Source: Methyloversatilis sp.
GTDB taxonomy: Bacteria > Pseudomonadota > Gammaproteobacteria > Burkholderiales > Rhodocyclaceae
Length of the DNA: 64,000 nt
Direction of reading: 5' to 3'
NCBI RefSeq assembly: GCF_030698125.1
Contig: NZ_JAUYNV010000005.1
Span: 1-64,000, forward strand
The notes below the pieces were generated by a model. It did not search any database, was not told the origin of the DNA, and saw only the letters and a program-made list of their open reading frames with translations. Below, one piece after another: positions 57,702 through 64,000 of this stretch; positions within the stretch are counted from its first letter, which is position 1; each line of letters opens with the position of its first letter. The translations under genes were made by a program, and so were the position numbers.

Positions 57702-58835
57702 TCAATACATCAGCTGCAGCCCGAGGATGAAGCGGTTGCGCGAGCGTGCGCCGTCGCTGCCCATCTCTGAGTAAAAGGCACTCAGCCGCGCGTTATGACC
57801 CGAAATGATGTAATTCACGCCGACGTCCCACTGGTCGTTGCGGGCGCCTGTGTCGGGCCGGAATTCCTGATAACGGATATTCGGCTCGAAACGGCCGATA
57901 CCGATCTTCGTCGGGAACATGTAGGCGGCCGTCACGAACCAGGCGTCGCCCTGGATGGCGCCACCGCAGTTCGTGACACGGCTGCAGCCCGGATCGGCCG
58001 GTGATAGGTCGGCGACGCCGTCGGTGTCGTAGTCGTACCAGGCGCCTTCGAGCGTCACGACGGCGCCCGTGGACAGGCGGGTCTGCATCAGTGCGTCGAG
58101 GCTCCAGGCGGTGTAGTCGCCGCGGGTCAGTGCAGTGCCGACACCGTCCTTCTGCGTCCGCCAGGCGGCGCCGATGGTCAGTATTTCCTTTTCACCGAAG
58201 TAGTGGTTGCTGTTGAAGTACTCCGATTCCCGGTCGCGGAAGCTCCACGCGAAGCGTGTCGCGTACAGCAGCTGGTGCGACTCGTTCGACATATCCTCGC
58301 CGCGGTTTTTCCCCTGGAACGCGCCGACCATGTACTGCAACCGCTGGTCGAACACGCTGCCCCAGAGCGTTGCGCCATCATCGCGGCCGGTGTAAGCGTT
58401 GGGGTTGCGCGACACCATCGGGTATTCCCACACATTGGCGAAGTAGGGCCCCGCCATCTGCTGACGGTCACCCGGCACCACGTGGCGGCCGACCCACAGG
58501 TTGATGTTGTCGGTGAGGGTGAACTGGCCGACCAGATCGAGCAGGCGCATCGACTCACCCGACAGGCGCGCGAAATTGGTCATCAGTCCGATCTGTTTCG
58601 TGAACTTCGCGACCGTGATGATGCGGAAGGAATCGAGCCGCAGGTCGCTGTCGTGCGACCCGTCGGCCTGTTCGGCGCTCGTGTACGCGGCGCTTGACCA
58701 GACGCCGAGCGTCAGCGAACTGTCGCCCGGGCCGGTGAAGGTCGGGCCGGCGAAGGCATTGCCCGCGGCGGCGACACCGGCGGCGAGCGTGAAGGCGAGC
58801 GGCCCGCATCGCAGGCGGGAAGTCCTCTTCGTCAT
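57702..58835 (-). CDS. Outer-membrane porin
   Basis: The 377-aa protein has a signal peptide (about 1-28, ending GNAFAG) and a series of amphipathic beta strands ending with an aromatic residue (LGLQLMY), as porins do. The pattern fits a 16-stranded, phosphate/substrate-selective type porin. The start is the ATG at 58835, where AAGGA lies about ten bases upstream. The upstream gap carries a perfect NtrC-type site. It lies downstream of the AmiC/AmiR-like pair, so a role in uptake of amides or other nitrogen compounds is plausible; this is inference. Confidence 0.8.
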   Translation of the reverse strand: MTKRTSRLRCGPLAFTLAAGVAAAGNAFAGPTFTGPGDSSLTLGVWSSAAYTSAEQADGSHDSDLRLDSFRIITVAKFTKQIGLMTNFARLSGESMRLLDLVGQFTLTDNINLWVGRHVVPGDRQQMAGPYFANVWEYPMVSRNPNAYTGRDDGATLWGSVFDQRLQYMVGAFQGKNRGEDMSNESHQLLYATRFAWSFRDRESEYFNSNHYFGEKEILTIGAAWRTQKDGVGTALTRGDYTAWSLDALMQTRLSTGAVVTLEGAWYDYDTDGVADLSPADPGCSRVTNCGGAIQGDAWFVTAAYMFPTKIGIGRFEPNIRYQEFRPDTGARNDQWDVGVNYIISGHNARLSAFYSEMGSDGARSRNRFILGLQLMY

Positions 58836-58964
58836 GGGGTGAGTGTCCTTTGGTGTGCAGTGGCTCGGTACGGGCCCCGGTCTTTGCCGGGTGTCCGCTT
58901 GATGCAACCGGCCATGCCCCATCCTGGGGCGGACAGGGGCAGCCGGGTCATGCGCGGCGCATTG

Positions 58965-58981
58965 TGCACCAAATTGGTGCA
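58965..58981. promoter_or_regulatory. NtrC-type binding site upstream of the porin
   Basis: TGCACCAAATTGGTGCA is a perfect dyad that matches the NtrC consensus (TGCACC-N5-GGTGCA). It lies 130 bases before the porin ATG, the usual distance for a sigma-54 enhancer. Only an imperfect sigma-54 promoter (spacing one base long) is visible between them. Confidence 0.6.
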
Positions 58982-59034
58982 ATGAGGTCGGTTGGCGCCA
59001 GGGGATATCCCGCGCTACCGCGCGAGCGGAAACG

Positions 59035-59065
59035 AAAAAGGCGTGCTCGCGCACGCCTTTCGGTT
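59035..59065 (-). terminator. Terminator after the amiR-like gene
   Basis: GGCGTGC and GCACGCC form a stem with a three-base loop (TCG). The adjacent AAAAA gives a U run on the minus strand. It starts about 27 bases after the end of the AmiR-like gene and separates it from the porin. Confidence 0.7.
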
Positions 59066-59091
59066 CCGGGGATGCGCCCGCTGGCGCCTGG

Positions 59092-59727
59092 CTACCCCGC
59101 CGGTCCCGACAGGATGGAATTGGCGTGGATGATGGCGCGTGCGATTTCCTCGGTCGGCACGCGGCGGCTCATCGCCTGCTCGCGGATGATGCGGTAGGCC
59201 TCGCTGTCGCCGACATTGCGCGTGCGCATCAGGATGGACTTCGCTTCGTTGATCTGATTGATGCCCAGCAGCTTCTGCTCAAGCCTGAGCACGCGCTTCT
59301 CGGCCTTGCGCATGGCTTCGTTCAGACCCACCGTCAGCACCAGCGTCGACAGGATGCCGGTCGAGCGGATCGGCGCCGTGAGCACACCCGTCGCACCCAG
59401 CTTGATCATGGCATCGAAGATGGTCGGGTTTTCGTAGCTGATGATGGCAATCACCGCGGGCGGCTGTTCCTGACGGACCCAGTTGAACGACATGCCCATG
59501 ACGTCCTGGTCGACGGCACAGAACACCAGGTCGACGTTGTCCGGCAGATCGGGCACCGGCGGCCAGAAGGTCTGCACCTGGCAGCCGATGCGCTGCAACT
59601 GCTGGGTCAGGGTTTCGCCGTCCTCGTCCTTCGGGTGCAGCACGGCGACGCGCAGGCTGCGCAACTGCCTGAGGAATTCCGGTGTGAGCCGCGCACCGCG
59701 GCTGGAGGGGCGGGCCGGGCTACTCAC
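59092..59727 (-). CDS. AmiR/NasR-type ANTAR antitermination regulator
   Basis: The 211-aa protein has a receiver-like domain (about 18-135) and a coiled coil (about 140-165). Its C-terminal ANTAR domain holds LGINQINEAKSILMRTRNVGDSEAYRIIREQAM. ANTAR proteins bind paired RNA hairpins and stop intrinsic termination, as AmiR does for the Pseudomonas amidase operon. It starts with GTG at 59727, overlapping the amiC-like stop by eight bases, so the two are translationally coupled. The receiver domain lacks a phospho-acceptor pattern like that of response regulators, as in AmiR. Confidence 0.9.
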   Translation of the reverse strand: MSSPARPSSRGARLTPEFLRQLRSLRVAVLHPKDEDGETLTQQLQRIGCQVQTFWPPVPDLPDNVDLVFCAVDQDVMGMSFNWVRQEQPPAVIAIISYENPTIFDAMIKLGATGVLTAPIRSTGILSTLVLTVGLNEAMRKAEKRVLRLEQKLLGINQINEAKSILMRTRNVGDSEAYRIIREQAMSRRVPTEEIARAIIHANSILSGPAG

Positions 59728-60892
59728 GGCGGGTCTGCTCGTCGGCAGGCACGCGCAGGCGATTGCTCCAGTCGTCGAACGAATGACTGACCAGATAGGG
59801 ATCGGGTTCGACACCCGACAGGGTTTCCGCAAGTATCGTGAATTGCCCGCTGTCGTTGACGCGGCCGATGCGCGGAAAAAGCCGCGTGTGGTGATTGTTC
59901 GGATTGACGCGGATGCGGCCCTGCGGCGCATCGAATTCCATGCCCAGCAGGTGCGGCAGCAGCACATCGCGTTCATCGCTGTTGGCAGCAGCGAAGGCGC
60001 CGGCAAACAGGTGCACCTGGTTGTAAGAGGATTCCCAGCTCATGTTGGGCTCGACCTGGGAACCGAAGAGCTTGCGGAAGTGCGCCACACAGTTGTGGTT
60101 GCGTTCGGTGTCGATCGACTGGAAATAGGGGCCCGCCGTGTAGTGACCTTCGGCGATGCGCTTGCCCATTTCGGCAATTTCTTCTTCGCTGGTACACAGG
60201 CTGGCGATCGGCATGCGCGCCGGATCGAGCCCAGCATCGGCAAAGGCCTGATAGAACATTCGCGTAGTCCGACCGACTACGGTCGAGAAGATGAAATCGG
60301 GCTGCTTGGCCTGAATGTCCTTGATGATGGGCGCAAAGGCGCTTTCCTGGGCGTCCAGCCGGACGTAGCGCTCGCCCAGTTTCGCGCCGCCCTGCCGCTG
60401 GTGTACGAAGTCGCTCATGATGCGGTTCGACTCGTACGGAAAGATGTAGTCGCTGCCCACCATGTAGACCCGCGCGCCGAAGCGGCTCGCCATGTAGTCG
60501 GCCAGCAGCGCGCTGTTCTGGTTCGGTGCGCCGCCGGTGTAGATGACGTTTTCCGAAAACTCGAAACCTTCGTACATCGTCGGGCAGAACAGCAGGCGGT
60601 TCCACTTCTCGACCACCGGAAGTATCGCCTTGCGCGTGCTCGACATGTAGCAGCCGAAGATGACATTCACCTTGTCTTCAAGCACCAGACGCGTGGCGAG
60701 CGACTTGAACATCTGCGGGCTGGAGTGCGGGTCGTAATAGACCGGCACGAGTTCGCGGCCATTCAGGCCGCCGGCATCGTTGATTTCACGTATTGCGAAG
60801 AGCGTGCCGAGCAGCATCGAATTTTCGATGCGCGAGGTCACACCCTCGCGCGAAAACAGGACGCCGACCTTGACCGGATCGGAGTTGGACAC
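59720..60892 (-). CDS. AmiC-type amide sensor (periplasmic-binding-protein fold, cytoplasmic)
   Basis: The 390-aa protein aligns over its length with AmiC, the amide-binding negative regulator that holds AmiR inactive. It has no signal peptide, as AmiC does not. Conserved segments include VGVLFSREGVTSRIE, YEGFEFSENVIYTGGAPNQN and GSDYIFPYESNRIM, the last around the ligand tyrosine. Translation starts with GTG at 60892 and no Shine-Dalgarno sequence is visible there. The pair is divergent from the DMFase genes, with a 269-bp gap. Confidence 0.9.
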   Translation of the reverse strand: MSNSDPVKVGVLFSREGVTSRIENSMLLGTLFAIREINDAGGLNGRELVPVYYDPHSSPQMFKSLATRLVLEDKVNVIFGCYMSSTRKAILPVVEKWNRLLFCPTMYEGFEFSENVIYTGGAPNQNSALLADYMASRFGARVYMVGSDYIFPYESNRIMSDFVHQRQGGAKLGERYVRLDAQESAFAPIIKDIQAKQPDFIFSTVVGRTTRMFYQAFADAGLDPARMPIASLCTSEEEIAEMGKRIAEGHYTAGPYFQSIDTERNHNCVAHFRKLFGSQVEPNMSWESSYNQVHLFAGAFAAANSDERDVLLPHLLGMEFDAPQGRIRVNPNNHHTRLFPRIGRVNDSGQFTILAETLSGVEPDPYLVSHSFDDWSNRLRVPADEQTRRE

Positions 60893-60940
60893 AGGACAGT
60901 GAAAGCGGAGAACGAAAAACGAATTTGATACTAACAGAGC

Positions 60941-60970
60941 TTGACGCAGTGCAGCGGGCGTGACTAGTAT
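60941..60970 (+). promoter_or_regulatory. Promoter for the dmfA leader
   Basis: TTGACG (60941-60946) and TAGTAT (60965-60970) are 18 bases apart and resemble sigma-70 elements. The predicted start near 60977 lies seven bases before the first leader hairpin, so the hairpins would be at the 5' end of the RNA. Confidence 0.55.
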
Positions 60971-60983
60971 TGAGCCATCTCTT

Positions 60984-61028
60984 CACATCGCCAGCACTGC
61001 CGATGTGAGGCAAGGCAAAAGGGCCTGC
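60984..61028 (+). promoter_or_regulatory. Tandem ANTAR-target hairpins in the dmfA leader
   Basis: The first hairpin is CACATCG (60984-60990) with CGATGTG (61001-61007), which can end in a C-G pair closing the hexaloop AGCACT. Two bases later comes GC-A-AGGC (61010-61016), hexaloop AAAAGG, and GCCTGC (61023-61028). ANTAR targets are known to be two adjacent hairpins with six-base loops starting with A; G at loop position 4, also conserved, is A in both of these. The second hairpin uses the 5' arm of the following terminator, so the two cannot form together. Confidence 0.7.
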
Positions 61029-61061
61029 TCGAATCTCCGGATTCGGCAGGCCCTTTTTTTT
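61021..61061 (+). terminator. Intrinsic terminator in the dmfA leader
   Basis: GGGCCTGC and GCAGGCCC enclose a second perfect stem, CGAATC/GATTCG, with loop TCCG and one bulged T. A run of eight T residues follows. It ends 100 bases before dmfA1 and overlaps hairpin 2 of the ANTAR target over 61021-61028. Confidence 0.9.
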
Positions 61062-61161
61062 GCGTCTTTTGTCTTGCCGCGCTGCAACAGGCTGGCTGCA
61101 GCGTCGAGGGATTGATGATCGGCTTTCCATCCAATTTCCGTGTTCTGAAGGAGTCTGACCG

Positions 61162-61602
61162 ATGATTTCGATACCGAAGAAAGGCACGCCGGAGCGCGAT
61201 CGCCTGATCCGGGAGCATCTCGAGTGCGTGCAGTCGATGGCCGGCGTCGCGGGTTTTTCGGTGCTCAAGTGCGCCACGCCGGGCGACACCACCGTCATCA
61301 GCGGTGGCGTGCATGAAGACCCGCTGCTCAAGCGCGTGCTGCTGCGCATGCGGGGTACCTCGACGAAAGGCAAACTGGTCGTGATCTGTACCCGCCTCGA
61401 TGCCGAATGGCGCATCGGGCGCTTGTCCGGTATCCGTGGTGTGCCGCCGGTATTTGCGACTGACGATGTCTACACCAGCGAGCAGGACATCCAGCACGCC
61501 ATCTTCCTGATGCGCCTCGATGAAATGCCCGAATCCGACGGATTCCCGGAGCATTACCACGAAGGCTACAAGCGCCGCGACGACAACTGGCCGGTCACCT
61601 GA
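61162..61602 (+). CDS. dmfA1: N,N-dimethylformamidase small (alpha) subunit
   Basis: DMFase hydrolyses dimethylformamide to dimethylamine and formate. The 146-aa protein matches the small subunit by size and context: it is rich in charge, with DRLIREHLECVQSMAGVAGF and the C-terminal FPEHYHEGYKRRDDNWPV. AAGGAG at 61148-61153 precedes the ATG by eight bases. The larger subunit follows after 134 bp. Identification rests on the pairing with dmfA2 and on recall of the family. Confidence 0.8.
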   Translation: MISIPKKGTPERDRLIREHLECVQSMAGVAGFSVLKCATPGDTTVISGGVHEDPLLKRVLLRMRGTSTKGKLVVICTRLDAEWRIGRLSGIRGVPPVFATDDVYTSEQDIQHAIFLMRLDEMPESDGFPEHYHEGYKRRDDNWPVT

Positions 61603-61736
61603 TACCGCGTCGGTCGCGTCGACAGCCATTCAGCCAGCGGCCCCGGCACTGACGCCCGGGCACGCACTTCCCGCAAATTTCAAGCAACGCATCCGGACCC
61701 CCGGAGGGCGGCGCTCGACCAGGAGAGACGAACACC

Positions 61737-64000
61737 ATGTGTGCAATGCGACTGACCGGATACGCCGACAAGTTCGGCGTCCATCCGGGCGACACGATCA
61801 GGTTCTACGTCAATTGCGATGGTCCCGCGAAGTACCGGGCGTCCGTCGTGCAGATGATCAACGGCGATACCAACCCGCGCGGTCCAGGTTTCATCGAGAA
61901 GGCGGTGGAGGCGGACTGCGAAGGCGTGTATGACGGCATCAAGCAGGTCGTCTACGGCGGTTCGTACGGCTTCGTGCCTGACGCACCGCAACTCAAGCCG
62001 GACAGTTTCACGCTGCAGTGCTGGATCTGGCCGACCACGCCCAAGACCGACAAGCGCTACTGGAAGCACGGTGCACAGGGGCTGGTGACCAAGTGGTCCG
62101 GCGGCAAGGGCTACGGACTGTTCATCAACACCGACGGCTGCGTCGAACTGCGCATCAATGGCGAAACGTACTCGAACGGTGCGCCGCTGCGCGACCACGC
62201 CTGGCACTTCATCGCCGCCAGTTTCGACGCGCTGACCGGCGAAGTGGTGCTGCATCACGAGCCGCAGGTGGTCTATGCGCTGGACCCGGAGATTCCGCCG
62301 GTCAAGGCGACCTTCAAGGGCAAGGTGGAACACACCGACCAGCCGCTGGTGATCGCCGGCTACGTCGATCATGTCGAACCGGGCCCGCTGGGGCTGCCGT
62401 CACTGCCTCAGGGCGTCATCGTCGGCGGTCACTACAACGGCAAGATCGACAGCCCGCGTCTGTGCAACCGCGCCCTGTCGCGCTTCGAGATCGAAATGAT
62501 GAAGGGCGGCGCGCAGCCGGGCCTGACCGAACGCCGCAACGCCGGTCCGACCGGCGCGCTGTCTGAAGCCATCGTGGCCGCCTGGGATTTTTCCGATGGC
62601 ATCGACACACTGATGGCGAAGGACGCCGGCCCGTACCGCTTCAACGCCACGCTCGTGAATTGCCCGACGCGCGCGCTGACCGGCTACAACTGGGCCGGCC
62701 AGACCTTCGACTGGAAGGTGTCGCCGAAGGAATACGGGGCCATCCACTTCCACGACGACGATCTCGACAACGCACGCTGGGAGGTGAGTTTCGAGTGGAC
62801 GGTGCCGACCGGCATCAAGAGCCGCTTCTACGCCGCCAAGCTGACCACGCCCGAGGGCGACGAGGACTACATCCCGTTCTGGATCGTGCCGAAGATCGGC
62901 CAGGAACAGTCGAAGATCGCGGTCATGGTGCCCACGATCAGCTACATGGCCTACGCGAACGAACACGTGGCGTGCAACGCCGGTGGCGCGGAACTGTTCA
63001 TCTATCGCGTACCCATCATGCAGCAGCAGAACATGTTCCTCGCCGAGCACCGCGAGTACGGCGGTTCGATCTACGACACCCACACCGACGGCAGCGGCAT
63101 CTGCCTGTCGTCACGGCTGCGCCCCATCCTGAGCATCCGTCCAAAGTACGATCACTTTCTGGCCCAGGCGCCGTGGCAGTACCCGGCCGACCTGCACCTG
63201 ATCTGCTGGCTGGAACAGATGGGCTATGAGTACGACGTGTTCACCGACGAGGACGCGACCTACGACGGTCTGGCACGACTGGAGAACTACAACGTCATCA
63301 TCACCGGCTCGCACCCGGAGCACAACTCGGGTACCCAGCTCGACGCCCTGCACAATTACACGCAGCGCGGCGGTCGCCTGATGTACATGGGCGCCGACGC
63401 CTGGTACTGGGTGCATTCGTTCCACCCGGCCTACGACGGTCTGGGCCGCGGCGTGGTGACCGAAATGCGCCGCTGCGAATCCGGCATCCGCACCTGGCGC
63501 GCCGATCCGGGGGAGTACTACCACCAGGGCACCGGTGAGCTTGGCGGGATGTGGCGTTATCGCGGCCGCTATCTCCATTCGGTGGCCGGGACCGGCATGT
63601 CGTCCGAAGGTTTCGACATTTCGTCCTACTTCACGCGGACGCCGGAAAGTCTGGATCCGCGCGTGAGCTGGGCGTTCGACGGCATCACCTACGAAGAGAA
63701 CCTGGGCAACTTCGGTCTGGTCGGCGGTGGCGCGGCCGGTCTGGAACTGGACATCGTCGACACCATGCTGGGTTCGCCGCCGCACATCCTCACCGTCGCC
63801 ACGTCGGCCGGCCGTCATACCGAGGCCTACCTGCTGGTGATGGAGGATTTCGGCTTCAACCAGCAAGGTCTGGACGGCACCGTGCATCCGCGGGTGCGTG
63901 CCGACGTGACCTTCCACGAGACGCCGAACGGCGGCGGCTGCTTCGCGTTCAGCTCGATCGCCTACTGCGGTTCGCTGCCGTGGAACAACTGCGACAACAA
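61737..64000 (+). CDS. dmfA2: N,N-dimethylformamidase large (beta) subunit, incomplete at window end
   Basis: 754 residues are visible and the frame is open at the last base; the known enzyme is about 760 aa, so only a few residues are missing. A LamG/concanavalin-like beta domain (about 90-250) is followed by the DMFase C-terminal domain with PTISYMAYANEH, the EYGGSIYDTHTDG segment and TGSHPEH. The crystal structure of the Paracoccus enzyme has a mononuclear iron held by two tyrosines and one glutamate. Candidate ligands here are Tyr403 or Tyr406, Tyr441 or Tyr446, and Glu528. AGGAGA lies ten bases before the ATG at 61737. Confidence 0.88.
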   Translation, partial: MCAMRLTGYADKFGVHPGDTIRFYVNCDGPAKYRASVVQMINGDTNPRGPGFIEKAVEADCEGVYDGIKQVVYGGSYGFVPDAPQLKPDSFTLQCWIWPTTPKTDKRYWKHGAQGLVTKWSGGKGYGLFINTDGCVELRINGETYSNGAPLRDHAWHFIAASFDALTGEVVLHHEPQVVYALDPEIPPVKATFKGKVEHTDQPLVIAGYVDHVEPGPLGLPSLPQGVIVGGHYNGKIDSPRLCNRALSRFEIEMMKGGAQPGLTERRNAGPTGALSEAIVAAWDFSDGIDTLMAKDAGPYRFNATLVNCPTRALTGYNWAGQTFDWKVSPKEYGAIHFHDDDLDNARWEVSFEWTVPTGIKSRFYAAKLTTPEGDEDYIPFWIVPKIGQEQSKIAVMVPTISYMAYANEHVACNAGGAELFIYRVPIMQQQNMFLAEHREYGGSIYDTHTDGSGICLSSRLRPILSIRPKYDHFLAQAPWQYPADLHLICWLEQMGYEYDVFTDEDATYDGLARLENYNVIITGSHPEHNSGTQLDALHNYTQRGGRLMYMGADAWYWVHSFHPAYDGLGRGVVTEMRRCESGIRTWRADPGEYYHQGTGELGGMWRYRGRYLHSVAGTGMSSEGFDISSYFTRTPESLDPRVSWAFDGITYEENLGNFGLVGGGAAGLELDIVDTMLGSPPHILTVATSAGRHTEAYLLVMEDFGFNQQGLDGTVHPRVRADVTFHETPNGGGCFAFSSIAYCGSLPWNNCDN

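Noticed and set aside
58856-58920. Sigma-54 promoter before the porin
   Set aside because: The best GG and GC pair is 11 bases apart rather than 10, and the -24 element is poor; kept only as a remark with the NtrC site.

Overview
The window is a contiguous chromosomal segment from a high-GC, Gram-negative, flagellated betaproteobacterium. The gene set and order (tig-clpP-clpX-lon-ppiD, flhAFG-fliA-motCD-flgNMA/flgBCDEFGHIJ-flgKL, leuCDB-asd-fimV-truA-trpFBA-accD-folC-dedD-cvpA-purF-metZ-ispDF) match Rhodocyclales and relatives. The N,N-dimethylformamidase genes at the right end suggest a methylotroph such as Methyloversatilis; that name is an inference. I see no prophage, insertion sequence, CRISPR array or rRNA operon.

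Layout. 1-6.2 kb: a 5' remnant of tcdA, then the proteostasis block tig, clpP, clpX and lon, with a sigma-32-like promoter before lon. 6.2-13.6 kb: tRNA-Val and tRNA-Asp, ppiD, an orphan TetR gene, kbp, a reverse-strand tRNA-Val, gltX, a membrane-anchored TIR protein and a glycine-zipper protein. 13.8-33.8 kb: a flagellar block with export gate (flhA), placement (flhF, flhG), sigma-28 (fliA), an extra stator pair (motC, motD), flgN/flgM/flgA on the minus strand and flgB-flgL on the plus strand. 33.8-54.9 kb: leucine, aspartate-family and tryptophan biosynthesis, fimV, truA, accD, folC, purF, and metZ preceded by a SAM-II riboswitch, then ispD-ispF. 55-55.9 kb: two coupled small minus-strand genes and an AT-rich gap. 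55.9-60.9 kb (minus strand): an SDR, an LpxH-like phosphatase, a porin with an NtrC-type site upstream, and an AmiC/AmiR-type regulator pair. 61.1-64 kb: dmfA1 and dmfA2; dmfA2 runs off the window.

The two most notable regions are RNA-controlled. First, the DMFase genes are divergent from the amiC/amiR-like pair, and their leader holds two tandem hairpins, the second of which excludes a strong intrinsic terminator. This suggests amide-sensing ANTAR antitermination of dimethylformamidase. Second, the metZ leader is a SAM-II aptamer with a 31-nt hairpin inserted between P1 and the 3' pseudoknot strand, followed by a terminator and a possible antiterminator. Other points of interest are an FlhG that has lost both P-loop lysines, the TIR-TM-beta protein, and sigma-28/sigma-54/sigma-32/NtrC-type sites that fit their downstream genes.
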